Source of the DNA: Halostreptopolyspora alba
GTDB taxonomy: Bacteria; Actinomycetota; Actinomycetes; Streptosporangiales; Streptosporangiaceae
Reading direction: 5' to 3'
DNA: 64,000 bases
NCBI GenBank assembly: GCA_003725585.1
Contig: RJMB01000025.1
Coordinates: 1-64,000, forward strand
The notes beneath the pieces are model-generated. The model made no database searches. It saw only the letters and a program-made list of their open reading frames with translations, and was not told where the DNA came from. Both the position numbers and the translations under genes were made by a program. Positions 52,789-61,559 of the stretch are shown in pieces. Positions within the stretch are counted from its first letter, which is position 1. Every line of letters starts with the position of its first letter.

Positions 52789-53523
52789 ATGAGCGACCAC
52801 GAAGAGCACGACGGAGTGGAACGCGTCGCCGCGGACGACGGGATGGTCGCCAGCCGTGCCCTCTGCGCCCTGCTCGAGAGGACCGCGAGGAGCCACGGTG
52901 ACACCCCGGCGCTGACCGTCCACGGTGCGGACGGGCGACGGTCCGGCCTCACCTGGGCGGAGACGCGTACCGAGACCCTGCGGACAGCAGCGGGGCTACG
53001 GGGCCTCGGAGTGCGCCGGGGTGACCGTGTGGCACTCATCTCCACCCCCCGCCCGGAGTACGCCGTCGGCTACCTCGGGACCATCCACCTCGGGGCCCGA
53101 CCCGTGAGCGTCCACGACTCCCTGCCCGCCGAGCAGGTGACCTACGCGGGCGTCGACTCCGGTGCCGTCGTCGCCATCGTCGAGGAGGGGGTGGAGCTAC
53201 GGCGCTGGATCCAGGCCCTGCCCGAGCTGGGCTCGCTGCTCGCGCTGGTGGTGATCGACCAGTCGACGCCGCGCCCGAGAAGCGTGATGAGCTGGAATGA
53301 GCTCGTCGCGGCCGGGGCCGACCAGAGTACGGCGGACCCGCGAGAGACACGACAACGACCGGAACCCCCCTGTTCCGACGAGGACACCGCGCTCGTCTAC
53401 GTCCCGGACGCCACCGGAAGACCAACGGGGGTCGCGCGGAGCCACCCCGAGGTCCTCCGCAGCTCGGGGCTCGATATCGACCCGACGTCGCGCGTGGCCG
53501 CCGCGCACGGCACGCACCGGTGA
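52789..53523 (+). CDS. Truncated AMP-binding (acyl-CoA synthetase) protein, probably inactive
   Basis: 244 aa, ATG at 52789 with GGAGGAG 5 nt upstream. It aligns by eye with the first 40% of FadD15-like synthetases (paralogue at 43897): LLERTARSHGDTPALTVHG, LTWAETRTETLRTAAGLRGLGVRRGDRVALIS (split), YLGTIHLGARPVSVHDSLPAEQV. Where the P-loop YTSGTTGxPKG should be it reads YVPDATGRPTGV, having lost the Ser/Thr/Gly and the Lys, and it stops about 30 residues later. The remaining two thirds, including all adenylation and thioester motifs, are absent from the next 100 bp. Either a decaying gene or a repurposed N-domain. Confidence 0.75.
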   Translation: MSDHEEHDGVERVAADDGMVASRALCALLERTARSHGDTPALTVHGADGRRSGLTWAETRTETLRTAAGLRGLGVRRGDRVALISTPRPEYAVGYLGTIHLGARPVSVHDSLPAEQVTYAGVDSGAVVAIVEEGVELRRWIQALPELGSLLALVVIDQSTPRPRSVMSWNELVAAGADQSTADPRETRQRPEPPCSDEDTALVYVPDATGRPTGVARSHPEVLRSSGLDIDPTSRVAAAHGTHR

Positions 53524-53631
53524 GGCCCACGGCGCTGGTGCGTCTCCCGGGACATCGGCACCCACTGACCACCGGAGCCGCGCCGCGAGAGGCGCCACGC
53601 GGAACACGCCGACCCGAACCGAGGACTCCCC

Positions 53632-55089
53632 ATGACACAGGAACGAACCCCCGCCTCCACACCCCCGGTAGGTACCGGTGTCCCCGAGAGGCGCGGCACC
53701 GTCGACCACGCCGTGCGCACCGCCCGCCGCGTGGCCCCGGCGTGGGCGAAGCTGTCGTTCAAGACCCGCCGGGAACTGCTGTCGCGCTGGAAACGACTGA
53801 TGGTGGCCAAGCTCGACGAGCTCACCACACTGATCACGGACGAGACGGGCAAACCCCACGCCGACGCCCTGCTGGAAGTGTCACTCACCGCCGAACACCT
53901 GCACTGGGCCGCCAGGAACTCGCACCGGGTCCTGGGGACACGCCGGGTTCGATCAGGCCCGCTCGGGATCGACCAGAGCGCCACCCTCGGCTACGAGCCG
54001 CTCGGTGTCGTCGGTGTCATCGGCCCCTGGAACTACCCACTGTTCACGCCGATGGGATCCATCTCCTACGCTCTCGCGGCGGGAAACGCCGTGGTGTTCA
54101 AACCCAGTGAGCTCACCCCCGGTGTCGGGGAGTGGCTGGCCACCACCTTCGCGGCGGCCACCGGCCACACCGGCGTCCTACAGACCGTCACCGGTGACGG
54201 CGAGGCTGGGGCGGCCCTGTGCGCGTCGGGCACGGACAAGATCGCCTTCACCGGATCGGCCGAGACCGCCCGCGCGGTCATGGCGCAGTGCGCCCAAACG
54301 CTCACCCCGATCGTGGCCGAGTGTGGGGGCAAGGACGCCATGATCGTCGACTCCGGGGCCGACCTCGACGCGGCCGCCGAGGCGGCCGTGTTCGGGGCCA
54401 TGGGCAACGCCGGGCAGACATGTGTCGGTGTCGAACGCGTCTACGTCCTCGATGACCTGCACGAGGAGTTCACACGAAAGGTGGTCGCGCTGGCCTCCGG
54501 AATCACGCCGGGGGAGACGCCCGACGCGGACTATGGGCCCATGACGACGCGATCCCAGGCCGACACCGTCCATCGGCACGTGGTCGACGCGCTGGAGCGT
54601 GGAGGCAGAGCTGTTCTCGGGGGGACGGACTCGGTGGAGGGGAGGATGGTCACCCCGGTCGTTCTGGTGGACGTGCCCGAGGACGCGTCCGCGGTCACGG
54701 AGGAGACATTCGGACCGACCCTGGTCGTCAACCGTGTCGCCGACGCGGAGGAGGCCCTGCGGCGCGCCAACGCCTCGGAGTACGGGCTGGGGGGAGTGGT
54801 GTTCTCCGGTGACCGGCGGCGGGCGCTGCGGCTGGCGCGCCGGATGCGTGCCGGTGCCGTCTCCATCGGTGCCGTCATCGCCTTCGCCGCGATCCCGGCG
54901 CTGCCGTTCGGCGGGACGGGAGCGTCCGGTTTCGGGCGAATCCACGGGGCGGACGGGCTCCGGGAGTTCTCGCGGGCCAAGTCGGTCACCCGCCGCCGGT
55001 TCCGCCTCCCGATCAACGTGGTCTCGTTCGCACGAACCCCCAAGGACATCGCCCTGACCCGATCCCTACTGACCAGGAGGCACGGATGA
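53632..55089 (+). CDS. Aldehyde dehydrogenase family protein
   Basis: 485 aa, ATG at 53632. Standard ALDH fold: GVVGVIGPWNYPLFTPMGSI, NAVVFKPSELTP, IAFTGSAETARAV (NAD loop), catalytic Glu in VAECGGKDAMIV, nucleophilic Cys in GNAGQTCVGVERVYV, VTEETFGPTLVVNRV and SGFGRIHGADGLREFSRAK. The short ALDH3-like C-terminus (FRLPINVVSF...) fits enzymes acting on medium or long aliphatic aldehydes. It overlaps or is adjacent to the third DUF2236 gene, whose upstream ATG coincides with its stop (ATGA). Confidence 0.93.
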   Translation: MTQERTPASTPPVGTGVPERRGTVDHAVRTARRVAPAWAKLSFKTRRELLSRWKRLMVAKLDELTTLITDETGKPHADALLEVSLTAEHLHWAARNSHRVLGTRRVRSGPLGIDQSATLGYEPLGVVGVIGPWNYPLFTPMGSISYALAAGNAVVFKPSELTPGVGEWLATTFAAATGHTGVLQTVTGDGEAGAALCASGTDKIAFTGSAETARAVMAQCAQTLTPIVAECGGKDAMIVDSGADLDAAAEAAVFGAMGNAGQTCVGVERVYVLDDLHEEFTRKVVALASGITPGETPDADYGPMTTRSQADTVHRHVVDALERGGRAVLGGTDSVEGRMVTPVVLVDVPEDASAVTEETFGPTLVVNRVADAEEALRRANASEYGLGGVVFSGDRRRALRLARRMRAGAVSIGAVIAFAAIPALPFGGTGASGFGRIHGADGLREFSRAKSVTRRRFRLPINVVSFARTPKDIALTRSLLTRRHG

Positions 55090-55124
55090 CGGCACGTACG
55101 GGCGCGGGGAAAGGAGTCTGTGAC

Positions 55125-56057
55125 ATGCCCACCGCACCCCCGGAGATACCGCCCCCGCGTCGAGGGGACCGCCTGTACTGGCTCCGACGCATCCACGCCC
55201 TCGACCCGGAGACCGACCACCAGGAGATCTACCGGATCTCGGCGGGCCACGAGTTCCCGTGGGACTACAACCGGGCCCTGGAGCTCGCGCTGTTCCGCAC
55301 CTTCTGCGTGCCGTCGATCTCGGCGCTGCTGGATGCCACCGGTGAGTTCGCGTGGCGCCCGCAGAAGCGCTACGAGGACACCGGGCTGCTGATGGCCGAG
55401 ATCGCCAAGAACGGGTACGACTCGCCGCGCGGCAAGGAGAGCCTGCGCTCGATCAACCGCATGCACGGCCGGTACGCCATCCCCAACGACGATATGCTCT
55501 ACGTGCTCTCGACGTTCGTCTACGAACCCGTCGACTGGATCGACACGTTCGGCTGGCGCCGCCTCTCCCACCACGAGCGCCGTGCGGCCTACCACTACTA
55601 TCGCGAGGTCGGGCTCAGGATGGGGATCCGGGAGATTCCCGGTGACTACACGGCGTTCCGCCGGTTCAAGACGGACTATGAGCACGCTCACTTCCGCTAC
55701 GCCGACACCAACGCCCGCGTGGGACGCTCCACCCTCAACCTGGTCCGTTCCTGGTTTCCGCGTCCGGCCCGACCGCTGGCGGACGCCGCGGTGCGCTCAC
55801 TGCTGAACGCGCGCACGAGGGAGGCGTTCGGGTTCGCCGCTCCGCCGGGCTGGGTGGTTCGCGCCGTCGAAACCGGGCTGCGGGCGCGGGCGGCGGTGGA
55901 GACCCAGATGCCGCCCCGCCGCACCTCCCGCCTCGCCACCGAGGTCAGGAGCCAGCTCTACCCCGGCTGGCCACACGGGTACGACATCAGCGACCTCGGT
56001 GCCGAGGCGCCGGAGGGGATCGGGCGGGAGTGGTTGCGGGACACCGCGGAGCGCTGA
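55125..56057 (+). CDS. DUF2236 oxygenase (MpaB type), third copy
   Basis: 310 aa from ATG 55125, which has AAGGAG 8 nt upstream; an in-frame ATG at 55086 overlaps the aldehyde dehydrogenase stop. This copy is of the MpaB subgroup: YWLRRIHALDPETDHQEIYRI, EFPWDYNRALELALFRTFCVPSI (split), KRYEDTGLLMAEI, INRMHGRYAIPNDDMLYVLSTFVYEPVDWID (split) and REIPGDYTAFRRFK. MpaB of Penicillium cleaves a prenyl side chain oxidatively. The gene follows alcohol and aldehyde dehydrogenase genes, so the operon could oxidise cleavage products of a prenyl or other aliphatic chain. That pathway is inference. Confidence 0.88.
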   Translation: MPTAPPEIPPPRRGDRLYWLRRIHALDPETDHQEIYRISAGHEFPWDYNRALELALFRTFCVPSISALLDATGEFAWRPQKRYEDTGLLMAEIAKNGYDSPRGKESLRSINRMHGRYAIPNDDMLYVLSTFVYEPVDWIDTFGWRRLSHHERRAAYHYYREVGLRMGIREIPGDYTAFRRFKTDYEHAHFRYADTNARVGRSTLNLVRSWFPRPARPLADAAVRSLLNARTREAFGFAAPPGWVVRAVETGLRARAAVETQMPPRRTSRLATEVRSQLYPGWPHGYDISDLGAEAPEGIGREWLRDTAER

Positions 56058-56262
56058 CGTGGCCGGTGACACGCCCCACGGGATTCGCCGTCCTCGGAGA
56101 GGACGCGCTTTCCCACCCCCGACCCACTGTCGGGAACGCCGCGCCGCGGTGGGCCGAGGTTCCCAGGTGGGGTCGCCCTCCACAGGGGGTGGACCTCTCC
56201 GGCGTCAGGGGCGGCGCTGCGGCCACGCGAGAGGCGGCCGGAACTCGGTGAGGCGTGGGCGG

Positions 56263-57303
56263 TCACCTCGCTCTCCTCAGGCGCCGGTGGGTGAGCCCCA
56301 CCCCGAGACCCGCCGCGACGAACACGGCGAAGGCGATCCCCGCGATCGAGCCCGACAACCAGGCGAGCGCGAGTGCCGAGACCGCCAGCACCAGCACCGA
56401 CGCCACGTGCGGGGTGAACCCGGGCACCCTCCGCAGGAACCGGAGCGAGGAGGCCGGAGCGCCCACCACCTGGAACACCGGCCACCCGGCCAGGCACACC
56501 AGAACGACGCCCACGACGAACCGGAACAACTGGGCGGGATTCTCATCGGCCGGATCGACGAAACGCGCGACCATGACCGTGGCTCCCACGGCCAGCGACG
56601 GCGCCACGATCCAGCGGAGAACCCGACGGAAGGCCGCCAGCATCAAAGGTGTGGGATCCACGTGAGGGGAGAGTACGGTGGCCGACTCGTACAGCCGCAA
56701 CGCTCGTCGAAGCCGGAACCCACGGGCGTGAAGGTCGGCCAGGCCCCGCATCGCCTTGGTGAACTCGGGATGCAGCCGCAGCACCTCGTGTAGGGCGCCG
56801 ACCGTGGCGGAACGGTCACCGAGCCAGCGGTGGACCAGACTCGCCTGGTAATGCAGCACGGGGTCCTCGTGTGGGTCCAGCTCCAGCGCCCGCGCGGCGT
56901 ACGCGCGGGCCTCGGCCGCCAGCGGCTTCCGATCCGGCTCGCCGCGCCGGTACAACTCCGCCTTGGCCATAGCCACGATCATGTGCCCGTTGGAGTCGTC
57001 GGGATCCATGCGCAGGAGAGGTTCGACCATGGCGAGCGCGTCGTTCGGGCGTCCCAGAAAGACCAAACACGTTCCGGCGATGATGTAGGGAGGCGAGAAC
57101 TCCGCCCCCAGTCCCAGTGCCCGTTGCGCCGCTTCCAGCCCGGCCTCGTGCTGGCCCAGGTTCATGTGGACCTCTGCCTTGTGTGTCCAGGCGAGCGTGT
57201 CGTCCGGGTTCTCGGCGATCGCCCGTTCGAAGTGGCGCAGCGCCTCGTTCGGGCGTCCGAGCCTGTGGAGGTGGGCTCCCCTTCTTCTGGTGTCGTCGGA
57301 CAC
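56263..57303 (-). CDS. TPR-repeat membrane protein
   Basis: 346 aa, GTG at 57303 with GGAGG 6 nt upstream. Tetratricopeptide repeats occupy about residues 5-215 (RLGRPNEALRHFERAIAENPDDTLAW, LGQHEAGLEAAQRALGLG, ALELDPHEDPVLHYQASLVHRWLGD and VLRLHPEFTKAMRGLADLHARG, in parts). Four hydrophobic helices follow at about 225-335. A cytoplasmic or exported TPR scaffold attached to the membrane by its C-terminus. No enzymatic motif; function unknown. Confidence 0.85.
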   Translation of the reverse strand: MSDDTRRRGAHLHRLGRPNEALRHFERAIAENPDDTLAWTHKAEVHMNLGQHEAGLEAAQRALGLGAEFSPPYIIAGTCLVFLGRPNDALAMVEPLLRMDPDDSNGHMIVAMAKAELYRRGEPDRKPLAAEARAYAARALELDPHEDPVLHYQASLVHRWLGDRSATVGALHEVLRLHPEFTKAMRGLADLHARGFRLRRALRLYESATVLSPHVDPTPLMLAAFRRVLRWIVAPSLAVGATVMVARFVDPADENPAQLFRFVVGVVLVCLAGWPVFQVVGAPASSLRFLRRVPGFTPHVASVLVLAVSALALAWLSGSIAGIAFAVFVAAGLGVGLTHRRLRRAR

Positions 57304-57479
57304 GTCTCACCTCCGGAAGCCGCGCGGACTCACGGGCCGACCCCCCCGGATCCCCTCTGGTCGGCCGGGAAGGCGTTCACCGACCCGCGTCACGAACCCT
57401 GGTGGTGCCTCCGACCACCCTCGCCGTGAGGGTGCGTGACGACGCCACGGACCCCACGAGCGACAGGTGGTCTCCTCGC

Positions 57480-58694
57480 TCACCGGGACCTCGTCCCCTC
57501 CCCGCCGGGGCGGGGTGCCGGATCAACGGTTCGGGCACGCGAACGTGCGGTGAGAACGGCGAGTGTGACCATCACCAGCAGCACGGGCAGGCTGACGGCG
57601 GCGATCGGGAGGTGCTCGTGGTAGTGGGCCGCGACGAGCCCGATGACCGCCAGCGCCGCGGCGGCGACGAAACGCGAACGGGCGACCCGCCCGAACCGGG
57701 ACCGTAGGAACAGCAGGTTACCCGCCAGGTAGATCAACGGGCCACCGATGGTCACCATGATGATCGGCGGGCTCGGATGGTCGTGGGTGATCCGCAGTTC
57801 GATGGAGACGGCGACCACGATGGCGCCGAGCACCATCAGGGCGTGCGCGTAGGCGAACGCGGAGCGCAGCGCACCCGTACCGCCTTCGCCGCCGGTGACC
57901 TCGTGGCCGGCCAACGCGAAGTAGTTCCACCACAGCACGGTCAACCCCGCGAAACCCAGCAGCAGACCGAGCAGGGTGCCCGCGTTCAGCATCCCCTCGT
58001 CGACCAGGGCACCACCCATCAGCAGGATCGACTCGCCCAGGGCGATGATGAAGACCAGCCGGTTGCGTTCGGCCAGGTGTTCGGCGTCGGTGTCCCACCG
58101 TTCCATCGGGGCGCTGACCACACCGGGGATGCGGAAGTTGAGCAGCGGTGCCGCGTAGTCGATCACGACCGCCAGCAACCACACCCACAGCCGTACGTCC
58201 GGCGGTGACAACGCCCCGGCGATCCAGACCACACCCGCCAGCGCCGACCAGGTCAGCAGGGCCGTGTAGTTCGAGGCCAGCTGTCGCCCCCAAAAAACCA
58301 CGATCATGAACACCGGACGGAGCAGGCCCATGAAGACGAAGCAGCCGGCGAAAAGCAGCCCGGATCCGCCGAAGGCGTCGGGTATGGCCGCGGCCATACC
58401 GAGTGAGGCCACCATGAGGACGGCGTTGAGCAGCTGGACGCGTGTGTTGGCCGGGTTGAGCCAGTTCATCGCCCACGCGGTGTAGTTCCAGCCCCACCAG
58501 ATCGCGGCGAAGATGATCGCCGTCTCGGCGAAACCCCGCCAGCTGAGGTGCTCGATGAGCACGTGGGACAGCTGGATTATGGCGAAGACGTAGACCAGGT
58601 CGAAGAAGAGCTCGACGGGCCCGACCTCGGAACGGTGGTGGTCGTTGGGCCGGGCGATGGCACGCCACGGTTGGGTGGATTCGGTGGGAGTCAT
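57480..58694 (-). CDS. Low temperature requirement protein A (LtrA) family membrane protein
   Basis: 404 aa, ATG at 58694. LtrA signatures: SEVGPVELFFDLVYVFAIIQLSH near the N-terminus (split at 20), WWGWNYTAWAMNWLNP, ERNRLVFIIALGESILLMGG and YAHALMVLGAIVVAV, with about eleven helices. LtrA was named from a Listeria mutant that fails to grow in the cold; biochemical function remains unknown. The open frame extends upstream in a region of decayed sequence, so I used the first good ATG. Confidence 0.9.
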   Translation of the reverse strand: MTPTESTQPWRAIARPNDHHRSEVGPVELFFDLVYVFAIIQLSHVLIEHLSWRGFAETAIIFAAIWWGWNYTAWAMNWLNPANTRVQLLNAVLMVASLGMAAAIPDAFGGSGLLFAGCFVFMGLLRPVFMIVVFWGRQLASNYTALLTWSALAGVVWIAGALSPPDVRLWVWLLAVVIDYAAPLLNFRIPGVVSAPMERWDTDAEHLAERNRLVFIIALGESILLMGGALVDEGMLNAGTLLGLLLGFAGLTVLWWNYFALAGHEVTGGEGGTGALRSAFAYAHALMVLGAIVVAVSIELRITHDHPSPPIIMVTIGGPLIYLAGNLLFLRSRFGRVARSRFVAAAALAVIGLVAAHYHEHLPIAAVSLPVLLVMVTLAVLTARSRARTVDPAPRPGGEGTRSR

Positions 58695-58863
58695 GGTCTT
58701 CGGTCCAGCTGTCGGTGTCGTGGTTTCCGGTTCGGGGGTGCTACGGGGAAACTTCGTGACCGGCTCTGGTGCATGGTGCGCCGGCTTCCGGTTCCCCAGT
58801 GGTCCCCATCCACCTGACGTTTTCGCCGGCCAAAGCCGCATCCCCCTCGACCGTACGAGCGTC

Positions 58864-59240
58864 TCACAGAGGTACGGGGTCGGTGGAGCACTCGTGGGTG
58901 CCTGTCTGGTCACCCCCGCCCCCTCCCTCGCCTCCGGCGTGCTGGCCGAGCGCCTCCGGCGTGCTGGCCGAGAGAGCCCGGGTCAGGTGGGTGGGGGCGC
59001 GGTGTCGGCGATGCGGCGAGGAACCCCACAGCTCGGGAGCGTTCGCGATGGCGTCCTTGGTGACCTCGGACCGCGAGCCCGCATGAGTCCTGATGCGACT
59101 GCGCCCGAAGGAACAGCTCGCGCTCGTCCGAGAGCGCCACGTTCAGATCGCACGCCCCGTCGTACTCCGTGGTGTAACCCGGATAGCCGCTGGCCTCCGC
59201 GTACTCCCCGGACTCCTCTGTGGGGTCCGTCCCTCGTGTG
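58864..59240 (-). pseudogene. Remnant of a small lipoprotein-like gene, frameshifted
   Basis: Reading leftwards from about 59240, YPGYTTEYDGACDLNVALSD, then FLRAQSHQDSCGLAV is coherent coding sequence with two cysteines spaced as in DUF3558-type actinobacterial lipoproteins. At about 59070 one extra base shifts the frame; skipping it continues as EVTKDAIANAPELWG and runs to a stop at 58864. No start codon or signal peptide remains. The tail includes a 22-bp direct duplication. Confidence 0.35.
58931..58974. repeat. 22-bp direct duplication
   Basis: CCTCCGGCGTGCTGGCCGAG plus two bases occurs twice head to tail (58931-58952 and 58953-58974, one base different). Since 22 is not a multiple of three, it shifts any frame through it, in keeping with decay. 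Confidence 0.75.
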
Positions 59241-59514
59241 GATGATCCCAGATATGCGCGTGGCCGAGGGAGCGACGTGAGGATCGTACAGAGCATGCTC
59301 GCGAGACTGATTCGCCGCCGAATGTAGGGGCGAGCCAGTTTCCCTTACCTCCGTCACCGCATACTCCTCGGATAACACCACCCACGGCCACCACCGAATT
59401 AACCAGACACTGCCAGCGGATTGACCTTCCCACAGTGGGAATCCGCGTGGTCGTTCCATGTTCACGACCGAACGCGTTCGCGGATGGTGGGGATTTTCGC
59501 CAAGACCCCGCCCA

Positions 59515-59790
59515 CTACCGCGACCGGGGTATCCTCAGTTCACCACTGCCGTTGACCGGAGTATCGTCGGCGTTCTCCGCCCTCAGCTTGGCGAACGCTT
59601 CGGCGAAGTTCGATCCGAGCACTGTGGTGTTCCGCCACGGGGCGTCGCCGGCGGAGGAGATCACGTACTTCGGAATCGTGTCGATCTTGTTCGCGAACCC
59701 GCGTCGTCCGTGCGGCCGGTCAGCGGCGTGTCACTGGCCTGAATCTCCGCCAGCTCGACCACTGAGCCGCGGTCGCTGAGGAACGCCGTT
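59515..59790 (-). pseudogene. Remnant of a dihydrofolate-reductase-family (RibD C-terminal) gene
   Basis: From 59697 leftwards the minus strand reads FANKIDTIPKYVISSAGDAP, then WRNTTVLGSNFAEAFAKL and VNGSGEL before a stop at 59515. This matches the middle of DHFR/RibD-C-like proteins (FADxMNxxPKYVVSSTLxxPxWNNTTVL...GSGEL). Immediately upstream GRTDDAG continues the homology in another frame, so there is a frameshift at about 59698, and the C-terminal third is missing. Confidence 0.5.
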
Positions 59791-60236
59791 TCTCCGCACC
59801 GCCCACCGGTTCGGGGCGCGCGGCCCGCGATCAGCCAGCGGGTCCGGCGCCTGGAGGCGGAGCCGGGCGAACGTCCGTTCCGCGGGACCGTCACTCCGTC
59901 GCGCTGACCGTGGGCGCGCTCGCCATCGCCGTCATCGGCCAGGGCGAGAATTCTCGCCCAACGCATCCAGAACCCAGCTGGGCGGTGGTGATCGACGAGT
60001 CCGTCGCGATCCCGTGGTCGGACAAGATCGCCGGCGACGAATGGCTCCGGGCTCGGCATCGTGATGTGGGGCGCCGAGCGTACAATCACCTGATACCACG
60101 GAATGCGACGTCTCGACATCCGTTGGGAGCGTCGCGACGACGCGTTTCTCGGTATAGCCATCTCTGTTCATCCGCTACCGGCACACCAAAACCCCGCGTC
60201 AGCGAATTCGAAGGAGCAGCTGGCTGGAGGAAGCGA

Positions 60237-61559
60237 GTGAACCGGACACCTCTCCGTAGACGCGTCCTTGAAACCTCCGACAGTGGTGTGGGACCGGCTG
60301 TCGCCAAGCGCGCATCCGATACCGGTTCCAGATCCGGCACGACCGACGCCAAGAACGATTCACTTACGATCGGCATTGACGTGCCGTTCCACCCGATCTT
60401 CGGTTACCTTATGGCCGATCCCACGGCCACTCTCGCGGACGCCGGATACAGCGTCAGATTTCGTGTCTTTCGTGCCGCCACGCAGGCGTTCCTCTTCGGT
60501 CGGGGAGAACTCGACGTCATTACCACGGTTCCGTCTCTCATGCCGCGGCTCAAGGAGCGGTACGGAATCGACACGACCTTCTTCTTCCCGATGGCGAGAT
60601 GGACACCTGGACCAGAGCTGCTCGTGGCCCGGGACTCCCCTGCCCAGTCCATAGCGGACCTCGAGGGTAAGAGAGTCGCCATCCCGCCGCTGAACAGTAG
60701 ATTTGGCGCCGAGGAGGCGGCGGTGCTCGCGAGCACGGGGGGCACGATCAGATCCTACTTCGCGCTCAGGGAGACCGACACCGCGGCGGAGGAAGTTGTT
60801 CGTGGGCGGGCCGATGCGGCGTTCTTGGAGGCGCCGGCCACCGCGTCGCTGCTGGAGAAGGGCTATCGTCCTGTCTTCAGTGTCCAAGAGGCTTTCGACG
60901 AGTCCTTTGGGGACCCGGCCGTCATGAACGGTGGGTTCATGGCGAGCAGCGACTTCGTCGATAGGAATCCCGACTTCGTCGCCACTCTGGTCCGTCACAC
61001 CCAAGAGGTGTGGGCCAAGCTTCAGGGTGACCCGGCCACAGTGATCTCCGAGGCGAGCAGGGTAAGTGGCGTGAAGCCATCGGAGCTGGAGCTGGTGGCG
61101 CGAGTTCTCAATCTCGCCAGGGCGACCGACAAGCAGATGCAGGTCAGCGAGAGGGACATCAGAACGTGGCAGAAGATATTCTCGCTACTGCGGACATCGG
61201 GCTTCATAGGGGAGGAATCAGGAGGACCCGGGGCTCTGTCACGAACGGTGCGGGAGGTTCTCGAGCTGATTGAGATGGAGCCCGAGCGACCGTGGCGGGT
61301 GGCGGATCTGGCCCGTCATGCCAGTGTCGCCACGCGTACGCTGCAAGAGGCGTTCCGGCGAGAACTTGGCATCAGCCCGCTCGAGCAGTTGCGGCGCACC
61401 CGGATGGAGCGAGTACGCCGCGACCTGGTCGCGGGTGACCCGAGGTGGACCTCTGTCACGGAGGTCGCCGCCCGTTGGGGGTTCTTCCACGGTGGCCGGT
61501 TCGCTCAGACCTACCGTGCGACGTACCGGGAACCTCCCTCGCACACCCTTGCGCGCTGA
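60237..61559 (+). CDS. AraC-type regulator fused to a solute-binding-protein (NMT1/SsuA-like) domain
   Basis: 440 aa, GTG at 60237, chosen because GGAGG is 6 nt upstream and the domain begins soon after. Residues about 43-325 have the fold of ABC-type nitrate/sulfonate/pyrimidine-precursor binding proteins: LTIGIDVPFHPIFGYLMA, FLFGRGELDVITTVPSLM, DLEGKRVAIPPLNSRFG, RGRADAAFLEAPATASLL. There is no signal peptide, so it is cytosolic. Residues about 338-438 are an AraC/XylS DNA-binding domain with two helix-turn-helices (RVADLARHASVATRTLQEAF and TEVAARWGFFHGGRFAQTYR). It probably senses a small molecule with the binding-protein domain. Codon use is less GC-biased than in genes to the left. Likely regulator of the P450/aminotransferase genes downstream. 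Confidence 0.88.
   Translation: MNRTPLRRRVLETSDSGVGPAVAKRASDTGSRSGTTDAKNDSLTIGIDVPFHPIFGYLMADPTATLADAGYSVRFRVFRAATQAFLFGRGELDVITTVPSLMPRLKERYGIDTTFFFPMARWTPGPELLVARDSPAQSIADLEGKRVAIPPLNSRFGAEEAAVLASTGGTIRSYFALRETDTAAEEVVRGRADAAFLEAPATASLLEKGYRPVFSVQEAFDESFGDPAVMNGGFMASSDFVDRNPDFVATLVRHTQEVWAKLQGDPATVISEASRVSGVKPSELELVARVLNLARATDKQMQVSERDIRTWQKIFSLLRTSGFIGEESGGPGALSRTVREVLELIEMEPERPWRVADLARHASVATRTLQEAFRRELGISPLEQLRRTRMERVRRDLVAGDPRWTSVTEVAARWGFFHGGRFAQTYRATYREPPSHTLAR

Larger units (their letters stand above)
58695..60236. other. Decayed region between core genes and lower-GC block
   Basis: About 1.5 kb without an intact gene. Composition falls unevenly (AT-rich at 59270-59470 and 60080-60200). 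Remnants of two minus-strand genes are listed separately. Other frames, including a long plus-strand one from 59910, have no coherent domain before the GTG at 60237. It looks like a junction where genes were lost or inserted; no integrase, transposase or direct-repeat attachment site was recognised. Confidence 0.5.

Noticed and set aside
58645..59280. 211-codon plus-strand frame after the LtrA gene
   Set aside because: No domain and it crosses the remnant genes on the minus strand.
59910..60236. In-frame upstream extension of the AraC fusion gene
   Set aside because: The extra 109 codons read as incoherent sequence with no domain, while GTG 60237 has a well-spaced GGAGG and is close to the first domain.
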